This document shows, in pieces, positions 52,184 through 60,431 of a stretch of DNA of 64,000 nucleotides. The stretch spans positions 62,001-126,000 of the forward strand of contig NZ_SCNL01000002.1 in the NCBI RefSeq assembly GCF_005502745.1, given 5' to 3'. The notes under the pieces are model-generated. The model did not search any database. It was not told where the DNA came from and saw nothing but the letters and a program-made list of their open reading frames with translations. Position 1 is the stretch's first letter. Every line of letters begins with the position of its first letter. This stretch comes from Sphingomonas sp. 3P27F8 (lineage in GTDB: Bacteria > Pseudomonadota > Alphaproteobacteria > Sphingomonadales > Sphingomonadaceae). A program made the translations under genes and the position numbers.

Positions 52184-52707
52184 CGGACAGCTTCCTCCCA
52201 GCCGAACTCGTTGAGGCCGCAGCGCGGGTGATCGAGGCCAATCGCGCGGCAGGCCGCCGCATCGCCGTGGCGGAAAGCTGCACCGGCGGGCTCGTCGCCG
52301 CCGCGCTGACCGAAATTCCCGGCTCGTCCGATGTGCTGGAGGCAAGCCTCGTCACTTATTCGAACGAGGCCAAGCACGCCCTGCTGCACGTCAGCAACGA
52401 CGTGATCGATACGTTCGGCGCGGTATCGATCGCGGTCGCGTGGAGCATGGCGCAGGGCGCGCTGGAAGTGACGCATGCCGATGTTGCTGTCGCCATAACA
52501 GGCATCGCCGGCCCCGGGGGCGGATCGGAAAAGAAGCCGGTCGGGACGGTCGTCTTTGCGCGTGCGGAGCGGGTCGGCGATCCGGCAGATGTGGTGGCGG
52601 ACAAGCACCTGTTCGGCGATATCGGCCGTAGCGGTATCCGGCTTCAGGCCGCGTTGTGCGCGCTCGATCTGTTAATGCCGGTCTCAGGCGACGCTCCAGG
52701 GCCGTAA
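52180..52707 (+). CDS. pncC: nicotinamide-nucleotide amidohydrolase (CinA C-terminal family)
   Basis: A 175-aa single-domain amidase that hydrolyses NMN to nicotinate mononucleotide in the pyridine nucleotide cycle. Signatures are RRIAVAESCTGGLVAAALTEIPGSSDVLEASLVTYSNEAK and AVAITGIAGPGGGSEKKPVGTVVFA. The MoaB-like N-terminal domain of full CinA is absent, as is usual for PncC. The ATG was taken at 52180, overlapping the previous stop. Another ATG six codons upstream is in frame. The last 64 bases overlap the end of the ratA-like gene on the other strand. Confidence 0.92.
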   Translation: MTDSFLPAELVEAAARVIEANRAAGRRIAVAESCTGGLVAAALTEIPGSSDVLEASLVTYSNEAKHALLHVSNDVIDTFGAVSIAVAWSMAQGALEVTHADVAVAITGIAGPGGGSEKKPVGTVVFARAERVGDPADVVADKHLFGDIGRSGIRLQAALCALDLLMPVSGDAPGP

Positions 52708-53126
52708 AGCGCCCTGGCGCGATCCTCGAACGCGCCGATCATCCGGCGCAGTGCCGCCGCGAAGACCTGACCTGCCATCATTTCGAACACCCGGTTCTTG
52801 AACGCGAAGTCTACCGAAAAATCCACGAAGCACCCGTCGCCGTCGGGTCGGAACGTCCAGTCATTGTGCAAGAACTTGAGTGGACCGTCGACGTAATCGA
52901 CATGCAATTTGCCTGGCCGCTGCTTCACAACGCGCGAGGTAAACGTTTCGCGCAGCCCTTTGAAGCCGACGATCATGTCGGCGATCGTCTCCTCCGCGCT
53001 ATCGCTGCGCACGCGCATCGCGATCACCCACGGCAGGAATTCCGCATACCGGGCCACATCGGCGACCAGATCGAACATCTGCTCGCTCGTATAGGGCAGC
53101 CGGCGCGTTTCCTTATGCTTTGGCAA
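52644..53126 (-). CDS. SRPBCC/Coq10-RatA family ubiquinone-binding protein
   Basis: A 160-aa START-like domain protein of the Coq10/RatA group. [31 protein letters not shown] is the diagnostic opening, [12 protein letters not shown] the family middle motif, and [13 protein letters not shown] and [22 protein letters not shown] the C-terminal strand/helix. Coq10 proteins chaperone ubiquinone to the respiratory chain. The E. coli relative RatA was reported to inhibit ribosome association, so a toxin label is sometimes applied. It is downstream of lipA with a 14-base overlap, a conserved alphaproteobacterial arrangement. Confidence 0.9.
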   Translation of the reverse strand: MPKHKETRRLPYTSEQMFDLVADVARYAEFLPWVIAMRVRSDSAEETIADMIVGFKGLRETFTSRVVKQRPGKLHVDYVDGPLKFLHNDWTFRPDGDGCFVDFSVDFAFKNRVFEMMAGQVFAAALRRMIGAFEDRARALYGPGASPETGINRSSAHNAA

Positions 53127-54030
53127 ACTGCGCCTCTCGCGCCGCCTTCATCTTCGCGAAATCGTCACCGGCGTGGTAGCTGGATCGGGTCAGCGGCGAA
53201 GCGGCTACCAGCAGGAAGCCCTTGGCCCGGGCGATTGCGGCATAAGCATCGAACGCCTTGGGCGTGACGAAATCTGCGACCTTCGCGTGGCGCGGCGTCG
53301 GCTGGAGATATTGCCCCATCGTCAGGAAATCGATGTCGGCGGAGCGCATGTCATCCATCACCTGATGCACTTCCAGCCGCTCTTCGCCGAGGCCCACCAT
53401 CACGCCGGATTTCGTGAAAATCGACGGATCGTGCCGCTTCACGCTCTCCAACAGCCGCAGCGAAGCGTAATAGCGGGCGCCGGGCCGGATCGTGGGGTAA
53501 AGCCGCGGCACGGTTTCAAGGTTGTGATTATACACGTCGGGCCGCGCCGCCACGATGGACTCGACCGCGCGATCCGCTTTGTTGCGGAAATCGGGTGTCA
53601 GAATCTCGATCGTCGTGTTCGGCGTGTTGCGGCGCAGCGCCTCGATCACCTTCACGAACTGCGACGCGCCGCCATCCGGCAGATCGTCGCGATCGACCGA
53701 GGTGATGACGATATGCTCCAGCCCCAGCTCCGCCGCCGCGACCGCGACATGCTCCGGCTCGAGCGGATCGACCGCCCGCGGCATACCCGTCTTGACGTTG
53801 CAGAAGGCGCAGGCGCGGGTGCACGTATCGCCGAGGATCATCACCGTCGCGTGTTTCTTCGTCCAGCATTCCCCGATGTTCGGGCAGGCCGCTTCCTCGC
53901 ATACGGTCGCCAGGTTGAGGCGACGCATGAGTTGCCTGGTCTCGGCGAAGCCGGTCGAGGTCGGCGCCTTCACACGGATCCAGTCAGGCTTGCGGGTGCG
54001 CGGCGCAGTGACGGGGGACATCTCGTTCAT
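53113..54030 (-). CDS. lipA: lipoyl synthase
   Basis: A 305-aa radical-SAM enzyme inserting two sulfurs into octanoyl-protein to form lipoate. The auxiliary cluster ligands are Cys44, Cys49 and Cys55 ([12 protein letters not shown]), the radical-SAM cluster Cys70, Cys74, Cys77 (CTRACAFC). Other motifs are [31 protein letters not shown] [23 protein letters not shown] and GQYLQPT. The C-terminal [10 protein letters not shown] contains the conserved RSSY serine. The ATG at 54030 fits the family start. It is divergent from the carbonic anhydrase gene. Confidence 0.97.
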   Translation of the reverse strand: MNEMSPVTAPRTRKPDWIRVKAPTSTGFAETRQLMRRLNLATVCEEAACPNIGECWTKKHATVMILGDTCTRACAFCNVKTGMPRAVDPLEPEHVAVAAAELGLEHIVITSVDRDDLPDGGASQFVKVIEALRRNTPNTTIEILTPDFRNKADRAVESIVAARPDVYNHNLETVPRLYPTIRPGARYYASLRLLESVKRHDPSIFTKSGVMVGLGEERLEVHQVMDDMRSADIDFLTMGQYLQPTPRHAKVADFVTPKAFDAYAAIARAKGFLLVAASPLTRSSYHAGDDFAKMKAAREAQFAKA

Positions 54031-54084
54031 GACAGCGCAGATAGCGTCTGCACACGGGCGAGACAACGCGCTAAGAGCGGCGTC

Positions 54085-54714
54085 ATGACCGACTTTACCG
54101 ATCTCGTCGCCGGATATCGGCGTTTCCGCGAACATGGCTGGATCGAACAGCGCGAGCGCTGGGCCGAATTGTCGGAGGGGCAGAGCCCCAAGGTGATGGT
54201 GATAGCCTGTTCGGACAGCCGCACCGATCCGGCGACCGTTTTCGACGTGTCCCCGGGCGAAATCTTCGTCGTGCGCAATGTCGCAAACCTCGTGCCGCCG
54301 TTCGAGTTGGGTGGCGGTCGCCACGGCGTATCGGCCGCGCTGGAATTCGCGGTGACGCAGCTCAAGGTGCAGGAAGTGGTCGTCATGGGCCACGGATCAT
54401 GCGGGGGCGTCCATGCGTCGCTTACCCGCCGCTTCGAAGAGGCGAAGCCGGGCGAAGGCGGCTTCATCGCGCGCTGGATCGACATGCTGGACGAAGCGCG
54501 GGATCGCGTCGCCGCGCAATATGGAGACGGTGAGGAAGCCGCACACCAGCTTGAGCTTGAAACCGTACGGGTCAGCATCGCCAACCTGCGCAGTTTCCCT
54601 TGCGTGCGCGAGGCGGAAGCCGCGGGGCAGCTTGCGTTGCGCGGCGCATGGTTCTCGATCCGTGGCGGCGTGCTGTGGGTCATGGGCGCGGACGGCGAGT
54701 TCGCGCCCGCCTGA
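54085..54714 (+). CDS. beta-class carbonic anhydrase
   Basis: A 209-aa zinc enzyme interconverting CO2 and bicarbonate in the cytoplasm. Zinc ligands Cys42, His103 and Cys106, with the Asp44-Arg46 dyad in ACSDSR, are all present. [15 protein letters not shown] and [12 protein letters not shown] are characteristic. Length is typical for the Can-like group. It is divergent from lipA with a 54-base gap that must hold both promoters. Bicarbonate supply for AccD/AccA-type carboxylation is its usual housekeeping role. Confidence 0.94.
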   Translation: MTDFTDLVAGYRRFREHGWIEQRERWAELSEGQSPKVMVIACSDSRTDPATVFDVSPGEIFVVRNVANLVPPFELGGGRHGVSAALEFAVTQLKVQEVVVMGHGSCGGVHASLTRRFEEAKPGEGGFIARWIDMLDEARDRVAAQYGDGEEAAHQLELETVRVSIANLRSFPCVREAEAAGQLALRGAWFSIRGGVLWVMGADGEFAPA

Positions 54715-54734
54715 CCCGGCGAGAGGCAGCCCGT

Positions 54735-55505
54735 TTACCCGTCCAGCGCCTCGTGCGCGATGCGGGCCAGTTCCGGGTCGAGCGTGGGCGGATCCATCGG
54801 CACGTTGGCGGACAAAACGTCCGCCACCACCGTGAGCGCCGCTATCCGGCCAGCCTTCTTGTGGTTGCAGTCGATCACATGCCACGGGGCGGCGCCGGTA
54901 TCGGTGCGCTCGAACATCTCGTGCATCGCCTCCAGATAGTCGGCGCGCTTGGCGCGGTTGCGATAATCCTCCAACCCGGTTTTCCAGCGTTTCCAGGGAT
55001 CATCGATGCGTTCGCGCAGGCGCTTGTCCTGCTCCTTTTGCCCGACATGGACAAACAGCTTCACCAGCGTCGTGCCCGAATCGACTAGCCGCGTCTCGAA
55101 ATCGTTGATCTGGCCGTAACTGCGTTTCCATTCCGCGCGGGTCGCAAAGCCCTCGACCCGCTCCACCAGCACGCGCCCGTACCAGCTGCGATCAAATACC
55201 GTGACGTCGCCCGGTGCGGGCAGTTTGTTGCGAAAGCGCCAGAGGAAGGGATGCGCCTTTTCCTCTGGCGTCGGTGCTGAGATCGGATAGACCTCGAAAT
55301 GACGGGGATCCCAGGTGCTCACGAGCCGCTGGATGATACCGCCCTTCCCCGCCGCATCCCAGCCCTCCAGCATCACGACTGCGGGGCGCGCATGCTCGAT
55401 ATGGGCGACCAGTATCTTCCTCAGCCGCTGCTGCAGCTTGGCGAGATCGCGACGGTAATTACCCCGGTAGGGTTTTCCCTTCTCATAATCGGCAAGATCG
55501 ATCAT
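54735..55505 (-). CDS. polyphosphate kinase 2 (PPK2 family)
   Basis: A 256-aa P-loop kinase that phosphorylates nucleotides with polyphosphate (or the reverse). Walker A is LEGWDAAGKGG (near residues 48-56), Walker B VFDRSWYGRVLVERVEGF (Asp105), and the lid and substrate region includes WDPRHFEVYPISAPTPEEKAHPFLWRFR and DPWKRWKTGLEDYRNRAKRADYLEAM. A single PPK2 domain is present. Whether it prefers ADP, AMP or GDP cannot be told. It lies 44 bases downstream of aspS on the same strand. PPK1 and PPX are encoded at 59-62.6 kb. Confidence 0.92.
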   Translation of the reverse strand: MIDLADYEKGKPYRGNYRRDLAKLQQRLRKILVAHIEHARPAVVMLEGWDAAGKGGIIQRLVSTWDPRHFEVYPISAPTPEEKAHPFLWRFRNKLPAPGDVTVFDRSWYGRVLVERVEGFATRAEWKRSYGQINDFETRLVDSGTTLVKLFVHVGQKEQDKRLRERIDDPWKRWKTGLEDYRNRAKRADYLEAMHEMFERTDTGAAPWHVIDCNHKKAGRIAALTVVADVLSANVPMDPPTLDPELARIAHEALDG

Positions 55506-55549
55506 TGCGCCAGCCTGCCGTGAAAGCGCGCCTGACGCCAGACATGATC

Positions 55550-57370
55550 TCATCCGGCGCCCGGTGCCACCGCCTTGTCCACATTGGCGATATCGGCGGT
55601 GGAGCGAAGATTGAGTTCGCGAAGCTGCTTGGCCGAAACGAAGCTGGGCGCCCCCATCATCAGGTCTTCCGCCTTCTGCGTCATCGGGAAGACGATCACC
55701 TCGCGGATGTTGGGCTGATCGGCGAGCAGCATCACGATGCGATCGATGCCGGGCGCGGAGCCGCCGTGCGGCGGCGCGCCGTATTTGAACGCGTTTATCA
55801 TCCCCGCAAAGTTCGTATCGACGTCCTCGCGGCTATACCCGGCAATCTCGAACGCCTTGTACATGATTTCGGGCCGGTGATTTCGGATCGCGCCGGAAGA
55901 CAGCTCTACGCCGTTGCAAACGATGTCATATTGATAGGCGAGGATATCGAGCGGGTCTTTGGTCTCCAGCGCGTCCAGTTCGCCCTGCGGCATGCTGAAC
56001 GGGTTGTGGCTGAAATCAATCTTCTTGTTGTCCTCGTCATATTCGAACATCGGGAAATCGACGATCCAGCAGAATTCGAAGCGGCTTTCGTCGATCAGGC
56101 CGAGTTGTTCGCCCACGCGCGTGCGGGCGAGGCCGGCGAGCTTCGCTGCCTGTCCTTCCTTGCCAGCGGCGAAAAAGATGCCGTCGTCCGGGCCGAGCCC
56201 GAGTTCGTCGGCCAGCGCGGACATTTTGTCCTCGCCATGGTTCTTCGCGATCGGGCCGCCCCATTCGCCGCCCTTGCGCGTCGCATAGCCGAGCCCCGCG
56301 AACCCTTCCGCCTGCGCCCAGGCATTCATATCGTCGAAGAACTTGCGCGATTTCTCCGCCGTTTTCGGCGCGGGGATAGCGCGGACTACATCACCGGCCT
56401 CGACGATCGCGGCGAAGCGGCCGAAGCCGGACCCGGCGAAATGCGCGGAGACATCGGAAATCAGGATCGGGTTGCGCAGGTCCGGCTTGTCGTTGCCGTA
56501 TTTCAGCATCGACTCGCGATACGGTATCTGGCGGAACGGCAGGGCACTGACGGTGCGCCCTTTGCCCTGCCAGTCCGCGAATTCGGTGAATACGCCGTGC
56601 AATACTGGCTCGATCGCGGCGAACACGTCTTCCTGCGTGACATAGCTCATCTCGAAATCGAGCTGATAGAACTCTCCCGGCGAGCGATCGGCGCGCGCGT
56701 CCTCGTCGCGGAAGCAGGGCGCGATCTGGAAATAGCGATCGAAGCCGGCAACCATCAGGAGTTGCTTGAACATCTGCGGGGCCTGCGGCAGCGCATAGAA
56801 TTTGCCGGGGTGCACACGGCTGGGAACGAGATAGTCGCGCGCGCCTTCGGGGCTGGAAGCGGTCAGGATCGGCGTCTGGAACTCGGTGAAGCCCTGGTCG
56901 ATCATCCGCTTGCGGATCGAGGCGATCACCGCTGACCGCAGCATGATATTGGCGTGCAGCTTTTCGCGCCGCAGATCGAGGAAGCGATAGCGCAGGCGGA
57001 TATCTTCCGGATATTCCGCCTCTCCCGCGACCGGCATCGGCAGTTCCTGTGCCACCGACTGGACGGTCACGGCGGTTGCGAATACCTCGATCTCACCGGT
57101 GGCGAGGTTGGGATTGATCGTCGCGTCGGAACGCTTCTTCACATTGCCGTCGATCGTGACGACCGATTCGGTGCGCAGCGATTCCAGCACCGGCAGCGCG
57201 GGCGAATCGCTGTCCGCCACGATCTGGGTCAGCCCGTAATGGTCGCGCAGATCGACGAACAATACGCCGCCATGGTCGCGCTTGCGATGAACCCAGCCCG
57301 AAAGGCGAACGGCGTCGCCGACATTCGCGGCGGTCAGCGCGGCGCAATTATGGGTGCGGTAGGCGTGCAT
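55550..57370 (-). CDS. aspS: aspartyl-tRNA synthetase
   Basis: A 606-aa class IIb synthetase of the bacterial type. It has an N-terminal OB-fold anticodon-binding domain ([30 protein letters not shown]), motif 1/2 region ([61 protein letters not shown]), the bacterial GAD insertion (about 300-420) and motif 3 ([15 protein letters not shown]). In alphaproteobacteria this enzyme is often non-discriminating and charges tRNA-Asn too, and that was not tested. The [15 protein letters not shown] matches the family start. It is divergent from rnd. Confidence 0.97.
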   Translation of the reverse strand: MHAYRTHNCAALTAANVGDAVRLSGWVHRKRDHGGVLFVDLRDHYGLTQIVADSDSPALPVLESLRTESVVTIDGNVKKRSDATINPNLATGEIEVFATAVTVQSVAQELPMPVAGEAEYPEDIRLRYRFLDLRREKLHANIMLRSAVIASIRKRMIDQGFTEFQTPILTASSPEGARDYLVPSRVHPGKFYALPQAPQMFKQLLMVAGFDRYFQIAPCFRDEDARADRSPGEFYQLDFEMSYVTQEDVFAAIEPVLHGVFTEFADWQGKGRTVSALPFRQIPYRESMLKYGNDKPDLRNPILISDVSAHFAGSGFGRFAAIVEAGDVVRAIPAPKTAEKSRKFFDDMNAWAQAEGFAGLGYATRKGGEWGGPIAKNHGEDKMSALADELGLGPDDGIFFAAGKEGQAAKLAGLARTRVGEQLGLIDESRFEFCWIVDFPMFEYDEDNKKIDFSHNPFSMPQGELDALETKDPLDILAYQYDIVCNGVELSSGAIRNHRPEIMYKAFEIAGYSREDVDTNFAGMINAFKYGAPPHGGSAPGIDRIVMLLADQPNIREVIVFPMTQKAEDLMMGAPSFVSAKQLRELNLRSTADIANVDKAVAPGAG

Positions 57371-57393
57371 CTTGTGATCTCTGACTGGCATCA

Positions 57394-57409
57394 CCCCGTC
57401 GGAACGGGG
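57394..57409 (-). promoter_or_regulatory. small hairpin in the aspS leader
   Basis: CCCCGT (57394-57399), CGGA, ACGGGG (57404-57409) is a perfect 6-bp hairpin about 24 bases upstream of the aspS ATG, in the 131-bp aspS/rnd divergent region. It could modulate aspS translation or be incidental. No T-box or other known leader is seen. Confidence 0.25.
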
Positions 57410-57501
57410 GCCGCCGGAATGGCGGGTAAATGAAAGCCCGCGCCCTCCCCTTCCATCCACGCTTTGTCAAGGCGCGCGCGTGGGGCTATGGGCGGCGGCT
57501 T

Positions 57502-58680
57502 ATGCATGTTCACCCGCTGATCACCGACAATGCGACGCTCGCCAATCTGTGCGCGCGCCTCGCAGACGCCCCCTTCATCTGCGTCGATACCGAATTCATG
57601 CGCGAAAGCACCTACTGGCCCGAGCTGTGCCTGATCCAGATCGCCGATACCGAAGAGGCAGCGGCCATTGATCCAAAGGCGCCGGGGCTCGATATGGCGC
57701 CGTTGCTGGATCTGCTGGTCGATAATGAGGAAGTCCTGAAGGTATTCCACGCCGGCGGCCAGGATATCGAGATCATCTACAACCTGACCGGCAAGACTCC
57801 TTATCCGCTGTTCGACACACAGGTGGCGGCGATGGCGCTCGGTCAGGGGGAGCAGATCGGCTATTCGAACCTGGTTGATAGCTGGCTCGGTATCCAGATC
57901 GACAAGGGCGCGCGCTTCACCGATTGGTCGCGCCGCCCGCTCGATCAGCGGCAGGTGGATTATGCGATCGGCGACGTGACACACCTTTCGAACATCTTCC
58001 CCAAGATGCTCGAACGCCTGAAAAAGACCGGGCGTGGCGCGTGGCTGGATCAGGAGATGGAGCGGCTCGCCGATCCGGCGAACTACGCGAACGATCCCGA
58101 GCTTTCGTGGAAGCGCGTGCGGATATCCGGTCGCAAGCCCGATGTGCTGGGGCGGCTGAAGGCGATCGCCAAATGGCGCGAGCTGGAAGCCCGCAGCAAG
58201 GATCTGCCGCGCGGCCGCATCGTGAAGGATGAAACGCTGGCCGATCTCGCCGGCCATCCGCCGAAGAAACAGGCCGACCTGTCGAAGGTCCGCGGGCTTT
58301 CCGCAACCTGGGCCTCGAACGATATCGGCAAGCGCCTCATGACCGCGATCGCCGAGGCTGCGCCGATGCCCGCCAGCGAGATGCCGCCGCGCGACGATCG
58401 CAAGCCGGGGCTGGGCAAGGAAGGCTCGCTGGTCGCCGATCTGTTGAAACTGCTGCTGAAGATTCGCGCGCGCGATATCGATGTCGCGCCGCGCTTGCTC
58501 GCGCGCGGCGAAGAGTTGGAGGCGCTGGCGGCCGGGCAGCGTGAAGGCCTCGCGATTCTCACCGGCTGGCGCTATGATCAGTTCGGGCGTGACGCACTCG
58601 ATCTGGTCGAGGGAAGGCTCGGCTTCGCGGTCCAGAGTGGCAAGCTCAAGATGACACGAACAGAGGGGACTGCCGCATGA
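57502..58680 (+). CDS. rnd: ribonuclease D
   Basis: A 392-aa 3'-5' exoribonuclease that trims tRNA and stable RNA 3' ends. The DEDDy nuclease domain has Exo I FICVDTEFMRE (Asp29, Glu31), Exo II VFHAGGQDIEII (Asp) and Exo III VDYAIGDVTHL (Tyr and Asp). LFDTQVAAMALGQGEQIGYSNLV is the typical RNase D segment. The HRDC domain is at about 205-290 (AIAKWRELEARSKDLPRGRIVKDETLADLA). A second HRDC-like region follows. The ATG at 57502 begins the homologous part. It overlaps the I78 gene at its 3' end. Confidence 0.95.
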   Translation: MHVHPLITDNATLANLCARLADAPFICVDTEFMRESTYWPELCLIQIADTEEAAAIDPKAPGLDMAPLLDLLVDNEEVLKVFHAGGQDIEIIYNLTGKTPYPLFDTQVAAMALGQGEQIGYSNLVDSWLGIQIDKGARFTDWSRRPLDQRQVDYAIGDVTHLSNIFPKMLERLKKTGRGAWLDQEMERLADPANYANDPELSWKRVRISGRKPDVLGRLKAIAKWRELEARSKDLPRGRIVKDETLADLAGHPPKKQADLSKVRGLSATWASNDIGKRLMTAIAEAAPMPASEMPPRDDRKPGLGKEGSLVADLLKLLLKIRARDIDVAPRLLARGEELEALAAGQREGLAILTGWRYDQFGRDALDLVEGRLGFAVQSGKLKMTRTEGTAA

Positions 58681-58964
58681 CCAAGGCCCTTTTCGCCGCG
58701 CTGCCGCTGATTGCGCTCGCCGGCTGCGTCGATGACCGCCCCGGGATGCCGGGGCCGGTACGCGAATGTCGCGCCGGCCCGGCGCAGCGCTTCGTCGGTG
58801 CCCCGTTCCGCCCTGCGCTCGTCCGCCAGGCACAACGCGCCGCCGGCGCCCGTAGCGTTCGCGTGCTCTATCCCGGTCAGGCGGCGACAATGGACTTTCG
58901 GGCGGACCGGCTGAACATCAACGTTGGCGAGCGCAACATCATCCGCAGCCTCAACTGCGGATGA
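58677..58964 (+). CDS. I78-family peptidase-inhibitor lipoprotein
   Basis: A 95-aa lipoprotein: the signal ALFAALPLIALAGC has the lipobox LAGC with Cys17. The mature part has RAGPAQRFVGAPFRPALVRQAQRAAGARSVRVLYPGQAATMDFRADRLNINVGERNIIRSLNCG-type organisation (given here as: PAQRFVG, SVRVLYPGQAATMDF, RADRLNINV and a terminal LNCG with its Cys), the inhibitor I78/elastase-inhibitor pattern. Members are predicted to inhibit subtilisin-like serine proteases in the cell envelope. It overlaps the rnd stop by ATGA. Target unknown. Confidence 0.82.
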   Translation: MTKALFAALPLIALAGCVDDRPGMPGPVRECRAGPAQRFVGAPFRPALVRQAQRAAGARSVRVLYPGQAATMDFRADRLNINVGERNIIRSLNCG

Positions 58965-58970
58965 CAATCT

Positions 58971-60422
58971 TCACGCGGTGACGATCGGCGCGCGGCCCAG
59001 CGCCGCCGCCAGCGCATTGTGCCGCTTCTCGACCGCTTCGCCATAAAGGCCCTGATCCTCGGAATTCAGATCAAGCGTGAGCGTTTTGGCATCGATTGAC
59101 AGATGCGAGCGCTGCAATGGCCCCGCCAGCCCACCGGACAACCGCTGGCCGAGCCGCATCGCAAGCCCCCAGCCAACCGCGCGTCGCAGATCGAGATCGC
59201 TGGCCAGCAGCGGCAGTGGCGGCGCGCTCGCGGTGCTCCCGCCAAGCCCGGTCCACAGCGCCTGCGCAATCATCGCACGGCCGCGCGCATCGACGCCGAC
59301 CCAATTGCCGTGAAGGGCGATCTCCATTCCGCGCTCGGCGCGGAATTCCGGGTTCGCGCGCCAGCCCACATCGGCAAGCTGGCAGGCGGCATGGCGCAGC
59401 CGCGCATCCGCGCCGGATTCACCGGCGAACGGCGGCGCGATCCATTCGTAAAGCAGATCGCCATGTTCGGGGAAGCGGCCCGCCCGCCGCCCCTCGTCGC
59501 GCGTTGCGACCACCAAGGGGTCCTGCGCGCGCGTCCGCTCATCCAGCGCGCCATAGAGCAATCCCTCGCGCAGGCCGTAAGCTGAAACGATCGTGCCCCG
59601 GCTTTTCAGGTGCTTGAGCAATGAGGTCAGCACCGCCGCCGCATCGCCCAAGGTCGGGATCCGGCCGGTGGACAGGCCAGGCACTGCCTTCAGCCGTCCC
59701 TTTGCAAGATGCGATATCGTGCGCCCCAGCCGCGTCACCGTTTCCGCGGTCATCGCATATTCGTGGATGATCGGCAGCGGATAATGGGTCCGGTCCATGT
59801 CGAGCCGCGCCAGCCCGCGCCATGATCCGCCGACGAGATACAGCGGCAACCCCTTGCCCGCCCCGCCCCATCCGGCATCGCGCAGCAATTTTCCGACCCT
59901 CCGGTCCAGACCGCCCTTTTCGCGGAGTGCCGCGATACGCAGCACGCCGAGCGGGAAGGATGCGTGCTGCAATATCGCCCCGTCCCTGACGCGGACAAGC
60001 TCGAGGCTGCCGCCGCCAAGATCGCCGACGATTCCATCCGCACCGGGTATCGCGGAAATCACGCCATACCCTGCCGCCCGCGCCTCTTGCTCCCCGGAAA
60101 GCAGTTCCACGGTCAGGCCGTGTTGCGCCGCGATCGCCAGCAAGTCGTCGCCGTTGGCGGCATCTCGTGCAGCCGCCGTTGCGACGGTGCGAACCGTGTC
60201 GCACCGCATCTCCCGGGTCAGCGCCTCGAAACGGGCAAGCGCGATCTCCGCCGCCGCCATCGCTTCCGCATCGATCGCGCCGGTCTGCGCCAGGCTTCTT
60301 CCCAGCCCCGCGAGCACTTTTTCATTGAAGAGGATCGCCGGCAGCCGCGCCGGCCCCTGATAGACGACGAGTCGGATCGAGTTCGATCCGATATCGATGA
60401 TCGCCGTGCGCGGCGCCGCCAC
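58971..60422 (-). CDS. ppx: exopolyphosphatase (Ppx/GppA family)
   Basis: A 483-aa hydrolase releasing phosphate from polyphosphate ends (or from pppGpp). The actin-like ATPase fold shows TAIIDIGSNSIRLVVYQ near residue 7, MRCDTVRTVATAAARDAANGDDL, LLSGEQEARAAGYGVISAIPGADGIVGDLGGGSLEL (catalytic Glu and phosphate loop), and SAYGLREGLLYGAL, and the C-terminal HD-like region. It lies 9 bases downstream of ppk1, so the synthesis and degradation genes are in one transcript. Confidence 0.93.
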   Translation of the reverse strand: MAAPRTAIIDIGSNSIRLVVYQGPARLPAILFNEKVLAGLGRSLAQTGAIDAEAMAAAEIALARFEALTREMRCDTVRTVATAAARDAANGDDLLAIAAQHGLTVELLSGEQEARAAGYGVISAIPGADGIVGDLGGGSLELVRVRDGAILQHASFPLGVLRIAALREKGGLDRRVGKLLRDAGWGGAGKGLPLYLVGGSWRGLARLDMDRTHYPLPIIHEYAMTAETVTRLGRTISHLAKGRLKAVPGLSTGRIPTLGDAAAVLTSLLKHLKSRGTIVSAYGLREGLLYGALDERTRAQDPLVVATRDEGRRAGRFPEHGDLLYEWIAPPFAGESGADARLRHAACQLADVGWRANPEFRAERGMEIALHGNWVGVDARGRAMIAQALWTGLGGSTASAPPLPLLASDLDLRRAVGWGLAMRLGQRLSGGLAGPLQRSHLSIDAKTLTLDLNSEDQGLYGEAVEKRHNALAAALGRAPIVTA

Positions 60423-60431
60423 CGGGGTTCC

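Noticed and set aside
52644..53126. Toxin of a toxin-antitoxin pair (RatA label)
   Set aside because: No antitoxin partner is adjacent, and the Coq10-type ubiquinone-binding role fits the conserved lipA context better.
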